From NCBI GenBank assembly GCA_947169885.1, contig CAMVRM010000035.1:1-36101 (forward strand): DNA of 36,101 nt. Reading direction: 5' to 3'. Below the pieces are notes generated by a model that did not search any database, had not been told where the DNA came from, and worked only from the letters and a program-made list of their open reading frames with translations. Positions within the stretch are counted from its first letter, which is position 1. Each line of letters opens with the position of its first letter. The position numbers and the translations under genes were made by a program. Positions 33,293 through 36,101 of the stretch are shown here, piece after piece. Source of the DNA: an uncultured Ruminococcus sp. (lineage in GTDB: Bacteria > Bacillota > Clostridia > Oscillospirales > Ruminococcaceae).

Positions 33293-33365
33293 ATCATATG
33301 AAATATCTAAGATAAATGTCAAAGCCTATCTTTTTGCACCATACTTGGTGCGGTCATCGGTTATC

Positions 33366-34583
33366 TTATTTAACTACTGCCTTGTGGAATACCTTTTTGC
33401 CCTTCTTGATGACTACCTCGGAGGAAAGGTCAACGCTGCCCTTTGGATCAGTGAACTTTGCATCGTTTACCGAAATGCCGTTCTGGGTAACAAGTCTTCT
33501 GCCCTCGCCCTTTGAGGGAGCAAGTCCGCAGCGAACGAGCAGATCAAGGATATTCATGCCGCCGTCGGTCAGTTCGGAAGCATCTATCTCGGTGGTCGGC
33601 ATATCAGCGGAAGTGCTGTTTGCGGAGAAAAGCGCCTTTGCAGCATCAAGAGCCTTCTGAGCCTCCTCCTCACCGTGAACAAGCTTTGTCAGCTCGAATG
33701 CGAGCAGTTCCTTAGCCTTGTTGAACTCTGCGCCCTCCATGGTGCGCTCCATTTCCTCGATCTCTTCGATAGGCACGAAAGTGAGCATTTTCAGGCACTT
33801 GATAACGTCAGCATCCGCAACGTTTCTCCAGTACTGGAAGAAATCATAAGGGCTGGTCTTTTCGGGATCGAGCCAAACTGCGCCCTTTTCAGTCTTGCCC
33901 ATTTTCTTGCCTTCGGAGTTGAGCAGGAGGGTTATAGTCATAGCATAAGCGTCCTTACCCAGCTTCTTTCTGATAAGCTCAGTGCCGCCCAGCATATTAG
34001 CCCACTGGTCATCGCCGCCGAACTGCATATTGCAGCCGTAATCCTTGTACAGCTTGTAGAAGTCATAGCTCTGCATTATCATGTAGTTGAACTCTAAGAA
34101 AGTAAGTCCACGCTCCATGCGCTGTTTGTAGCACTCGAATGTGAGCATCTTGTTTACCGAGAAGTGTGCGCCGACTTCACGCAGAACGTCAACGTAATTC
34201 AAATCGAGCAGCCAGTCAGCGTTGTTGACTACCATTGCCTTGCCATCAGAGAAGTCGATAAAGCGGCTCATCTGCTTCTTGAAGCAGTCAACATTGTGCT
34301 GGATAGTTTCCTTGGTGAGCATTTTTCTCATGTCGGTCTTGCCGGAAGGGTCGCCTATCATTCCTGTGCCGCCGCCCAGCAGAGCGATAGGCTTGTTGCC
34401 TGCCATTTGCAGACGCTTCATAAGGCAGAGCGCCATAAAGTGACCAACGTGCAGGCTGTCGGCAGTCGGGTCAAAGCCGATATAGAAAGTTGCCTTTCCT
34501 GTGTTCACAAGCTCCTCGATCTCTTTTTCATCGGTAAGTTGTGCGATAAGTCCACGTCTTTTGAGTTCTTCAAATACTGTCAT
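33366..34583 (-). CDS. tyrS: Tyrosyl-tRNA synthetase
   Basis: A 405-aa class I synthetase charging tRNA-Tyr. It has the HIGH-type motif HVGH at 45-48, [15 protein letters not shown] context, [13 protein letters not shown], the KMSKS-type loop KKMGKT and a C-terminal S4 RNA-binding domain (about 340-400, [17 protein letters not shown]). CGGAGG precedes the ATG. It follows the endonuclease V gene after 97 bp with a weak hairpin (34645-34663). A T-box with an apparent tyrosine codon lies further upstream, so tyrS is likely its real target. Confidence 0.97.
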   Translation of the reverse strand: MTVFEELKRRGLIAQLTDEKEIEELVNTGKATFYIGFDPTADSLHVGHFMALCLMKRLQMAGNKPIALLGGGTGMIGDPSGKTDMRKMLTKETIQHNVDCFKKQMSRFIDFSDGKAMVVNNADWLLDLNYVDVLREVGAHFSVNKMLTFECYKQRMERGLTFLEFNYMIMQSYDFYKLYKDYGCNMQFGGDDQWANMLGGTELIRKKLGKDAYAMTITLLLNSEGKKMGKTEKGAVWLDPEKTSPYDFFQYWRNVADADVIKCLKMLTFVPIEEIEEMERTMEGAEFNKAKELLAFELTKLVHGEEEAQKALDAAKALFSANSTSADMPTTEIDASELTDGGMNILDLLVRCGLAPSKGEGRRLVTQNGISVNDAKFTDPKGSVDLSSEVVIKKGKKVFHKAVVK

Positions 34584-34680
34584 TTTTTATTCCTCCGTAA
34601 TAATTATTAATGTATAAAACTGTTGATATTCCTGCATAAAGAACGAGTTCGTCGGGCGAGCTCATGTATATCACGACCTT

Positions 34681-35382
34681 TCATGTCTCGGAACGAAGTG
34701 CTTCACGGGCAACGTGCGTTTCGAGATCGGCTAAGCGTGTTGGTATCGGTATATGGCTCTCCTTGTCGGTGAGCCTTAAAGCGAGTGCCGCCGCTGTTTC
34801 AAGCGTTATGTTGTTGCCTGCCGACACGAAAACGGGACGAACGCCGTCATGAGTTCTAAGCACTCTGCCGCAGACTTCCCCCTCGACAACTATCTCGGTG
34901 AAGCTCCCCGCCTGTTCATCGGGCATCTCAAATTCTGCGCCCTTGACACGGTAATAAGTCTTTGCAACGCCCACAGTCGGTATGCTGCCGTCCAGCAAAA
35001 ACGAAGCCTGACTTGCAAGCCCCATGTGTCTCGGGTGAAGATAGCCGTTGCCGTCAAAGAAGAAAATATCGGGCTTGGTTTCAAGCTTTGCGAGCGCCCC
35101 CGAAACGAGCGGCAGTTCTCTGAACGCTAAAAATCCGGGGATATACGGCACGGTTATGTCGCCCGAAAAGCTTTGTTTTTCAAGTACCTTATGAGTTTCC
35201 ATGTCGATGACAACGATACAGCAGACTGCCTTTTCCTGTTCGTTTTCTTTCCAGTAGGCAAGGTCAACGCCTGCCGCCGTTTTCAGCGCCGAAATATCAA
35301 AGCTGTCGGCAAGTGTCAGTTGTGCCGCAAGCCGTTCCTGCTCCTCTCGGAATCTTTCGCAAAGCGTTTCGTTCATTTCCAT
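34681..35382 (-). CDS. nfi: Endonuclease V
   Basis: A 233-aa Mg-dependent nuclease that cuts next to deoxyinosine (and inosine in RNA). Catalytic and binding residues align with the family: D40 (GVDLAY), Y80 (VPYIPGFLAFRE), E89 and D110 (FFFDGNGYLHPRHMGLAS), followed by GVRPVFVSAGN. The usual GLASHLG is GLASQAS here. AGGAG precedes the ATG. It lies between a T-box leader and tyrS on the same strand, so it may be carried on the same tyrosine-responsive transcript. Confidence 0.95.
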   Translation of the reverse strand: MEMNETLCERFREEQERLAAQLTLADSFDISALKTAAGVDLAYWKENEQEKAVCCIVVIDMETHKVLEKQSFSGDITVPYIPGFLAFRELPLVSGALAKLETKPDIFFFDGNGYLHPRHMGLASQASFLLDGSIPTVGVAKTYYRVKGAEFEMPDEQAGSFTEIVVEGEVCGRVLRTHDGVRPVFVSAGNNITLETAAALALRLTDKESHIPIPTRLADLETHVAREALRSET

Positions 35383-35457
35383 ATCAGCCGCTCCTGTTTT
35401 TAATAATAAACTCCCTTTAAAAAAATATTCCTAATATAGATCAAGCGCAGAACTAAA

Positions 35458-35644
35458 TGAAATAAGAGATAAGAGATAAGAAAGAAGAAAGAATGTGTCC
35501 GCTGAAGCGGACGGATCTGTATTAGTTTGTGACCACTGTTTTTGTTTCGCTTACGATAAGTTAAATCCATTTCTTCTTTTAAATTCCGCCGAAGGCGCAC
35601 CTTATTTCTTATTTCTTATTTCTTCTCTCTTATTTCTTATTTCT
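35458..35644. repeat. Heptad-arm hairpin element, copy B, between T-box and nfi
   Basis: Purine-rich arm at 35458-35493 (AAGAGAT and AAGAAAG units) and pyrimidine-rich arm at 35601-35644 (repeated TTATTTC units) form long low-complexity inverted repeats. The core has a perfect GTCCGC-TGAA-GCGGAC hairpin (35497-35512) and CGCC-GAA-GGCG (35587-35597). It abuts the T-box terminator. A 66-codon frame across it has no protein features. From 35383 to 35457 nothing else is seen. Confidence 0.75.
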
Positions 35645-35649
35645 AAAAT

Positions 35650-35685
35650 AAAAAGCCCTCGGGAGACAAACACATCTCCCAAGGG
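35650..35685 (-). terminator. T-box terminator
   Basis: Minus-strand stem GCCCTTGGGAGA/TCTCCCGAGGGC with T5. Its left arm contains CCCTTGG, which can also pair with the ACCAAGG of the T-box sequence to form the antiterminator. Confidence 0.92.
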
Positions 35686-35905
35686 CGTGATAAAACGCTG
35701 TACCACCTTGGTTCATCGGGCAAAACTACCCGACCTCATTGACCCTTAACGCAGGAAACGCCGTGTGCTAATCGCTTTCGCCTTTCTCACACACGAAGCT
35801 CGGGGGCGTAGGTGACGCATGAGCCGCTTACCTGCTTTCACCGTCCGCAGGCTCTCTGTAAGCCGTAACTGCAAGCGCTGATTCCCCGTCATAGCCGTTA
35901 ATTAT
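35650..35905 (-). promoter_or_regulatory. T-box leader, apparent tyrosine specifier (TAC)
   Basis: The minus strand shows the ordered T-box parts: GACGGGG start of stem I, CAGAGAGCCTGC distal region with a GCTTAC/GTAAGC helix, a specifier loop CACCTACG closing onto CCCC, and the T-box sequence CCAAGGTGGTACAGCG before a terminator. The last codon before a purine in the loop is TAC (Tyr). TGGT in the bulge pairs with a tRNA ending A-CCA, which fits tRNA-Tyr and not the neighbouring tRNA-Gly. Uncharged tRNA should allow read-through to nfi and tyrS. Confidence 0.88.
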
Positions 35906-35912
35906 AAGAAAT

Positions 35913-35936
35913 GCCCCGTACCCCGAGGTACAGAGC
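35913..35936 (-). terminator. Hairpin after the tRNA-Gly genes
   Basis: Minus-strand 10-pair stem GCTCTGTACC/GGTACGGGGC (with G.T pairs) and TCGG loop, followed by ATTTCTTA. It probably ends or trims the tRNA-Gly transcript just before the T-box leader. The T-tract is weak. Confidence 0.6.
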
Positions 35937-35948
35937 CTTTTCAGAAAG

Positions 35949-36021
35949 AGCGGATTACGAGGCTCGAACTCGCTACCTCCACCTTGGCAAGGTGGCGCTC
36001 TACCAGATGAGCTAAATCCGC
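35949..36021 (-). tRNA. tRNA-Gly (anticodon GCC), copy 1
   Basis: Acceptor GCGGATT/AATCCGC with discriminator T, anticodon stem CACCTTGCCAAGGTG with anticodon GCC, and T-loop GTTCGAGCC. No encoded CCA. It reads GGC/GGT and complements the TCC isoacceptor at 24959. Confidence 0.96.
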
Positions 36022-36050
36022 AAAATATAAAGTATAAAGCTTTTTAAAAG

Positions 36051-36101
36051 AGCGGATTACGAGGCTCGAACTCGCTACCTCCACCTTGGCAAGGTGGCGC
36101 T
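36051..36101 (-). tRNA. tRNA-Gly (anticodon GCC), copy 2, cut by window edge
   Basis: Identical to copy 1 over the 51 bases present, from the discriminator to beyond the anticodon stem. The 5' end is outside the window. It is a tandem duplicate 29 bp upstream of copy 1 on the same strand. Confidence 0.93.

Noticed and set aside
33336-33351. GCACC/GGTGC hairpin downstream of tyrS
   Set aside because: The T-run precedes rather than follows the stem on the plus strand, and there is none on the minus strand, so it is not a terminator; it is short enough to be chance.
34645-34663. Hairpin between nfi and tyrS as a terminator
   Set aside because: The stem has a mismatch and is followed only by GTTCTTTATG; at most a weak pause, so it is not listed as a terminator.
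35400-35600. 66-codon minus-strand frame between T-box and nfi
   Set aside because: It is made of the heptad repeats and their hairpins, with no Shine-Dalgarno sequence and no protein-like composition.
35950-36101. Glycine T-box rather than tyrosine because tRNA-Gly genes are adjacent
   Set aside because: The bulge TGGT needs a tRNA with discriminator A, whereas these tRNA-Gly genes have T, and no GGN codon is in the specifier position.

Overview
This window looks like the chromosome of a low-to-mid GC Gram-positive anaerobe, most likely a Ruminococcus-like member of the Oscillospirales (Clostridia). The signs are strong sigma-A promoters of the TTGACA-17-TATAAT type, AGGAGG-type ribosome binding sites, T-box and lysine riboswitch regulation, a spore protease gene (gpr) divergent from rpsT, tRNA genes without encoded CCA, and families such as DUF5685 and DUF6320. 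Genus is inferred, not proven. Nearly all genes are on the minus strand.

Layout. 1-1977: end of a palindromic repeat, then an OmpR-type response regulator and its histidine kinase (+). 2031-6699 (-): rqcH, DUF2752 and DUF4234 membrane proteins, and a two-gene unit of a condensation-like acyltransferase and a DUF6320 protein. 6998-11199 (-): a four-gene operon of tgt, an unknown membrane protein, a HAD phosphatase and an acyl-CoA synthetase. 11584-15521 (-): a lysine-riboswitch operon of asd, a zinc peptidase, dapA and dapB. 15612-16661 (+): queA. 16740-18228 (-): a HAD phosphatase and an orphan response regulator. 18325-23893 (-): a glycolytic cluster, pgk, tpiA and gpmI, with three unknown membrane proteins between them. 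24053-25029 (-): alkD-like repair gene and tRNA-Gly/His/Arg. 25157-28112 (-): DUF5685, DnaJ-like, membrane protein and TVP38-like protein. 28321-30868 (-): an orphan sugar-type solute-binding lipoprotein and gpr. 31069-33243 (+): rpsT, a zinc-ribbon membrane protein and a histidine-kinase-like ATPase. 33366-36101 (-): tyrS, endonuclease V, a heptad-repeat element, a tyrosine-type T-box leader and two tRNA-Gly genes.

No CRISPR array, transposase, prophage or obvious defence operon is visible. The most unusual signals are non-coding. A 163-bp, almost fully palindromic MITE-like repeat occurs twice complete and once cut by the window edge, and a 50-bp relative also occurs. All three internal copies lie between a stop codon and the intrinsic terminator of that gene. 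A second element type has purine-rich heptad arms (AAATAAG-like) around a small GC hairpin; both copies lie in 5' leaders. An 80-bp palindrome lies between the zinc peptidase and dapA. The T-box with an apparent Tyr specifier is separated from tyrS by the endonuclease V gene.

How genes work together. asd, dapA and dapB catalyse successive early steps of the diaminopimelate/lysine pathway, under lysine control. tgt and queA act in queuosine tRNA modification but lie in different operons. pgk, tpiA and gpmI are glycolytic. rqcH rescues stalled ribosomes.
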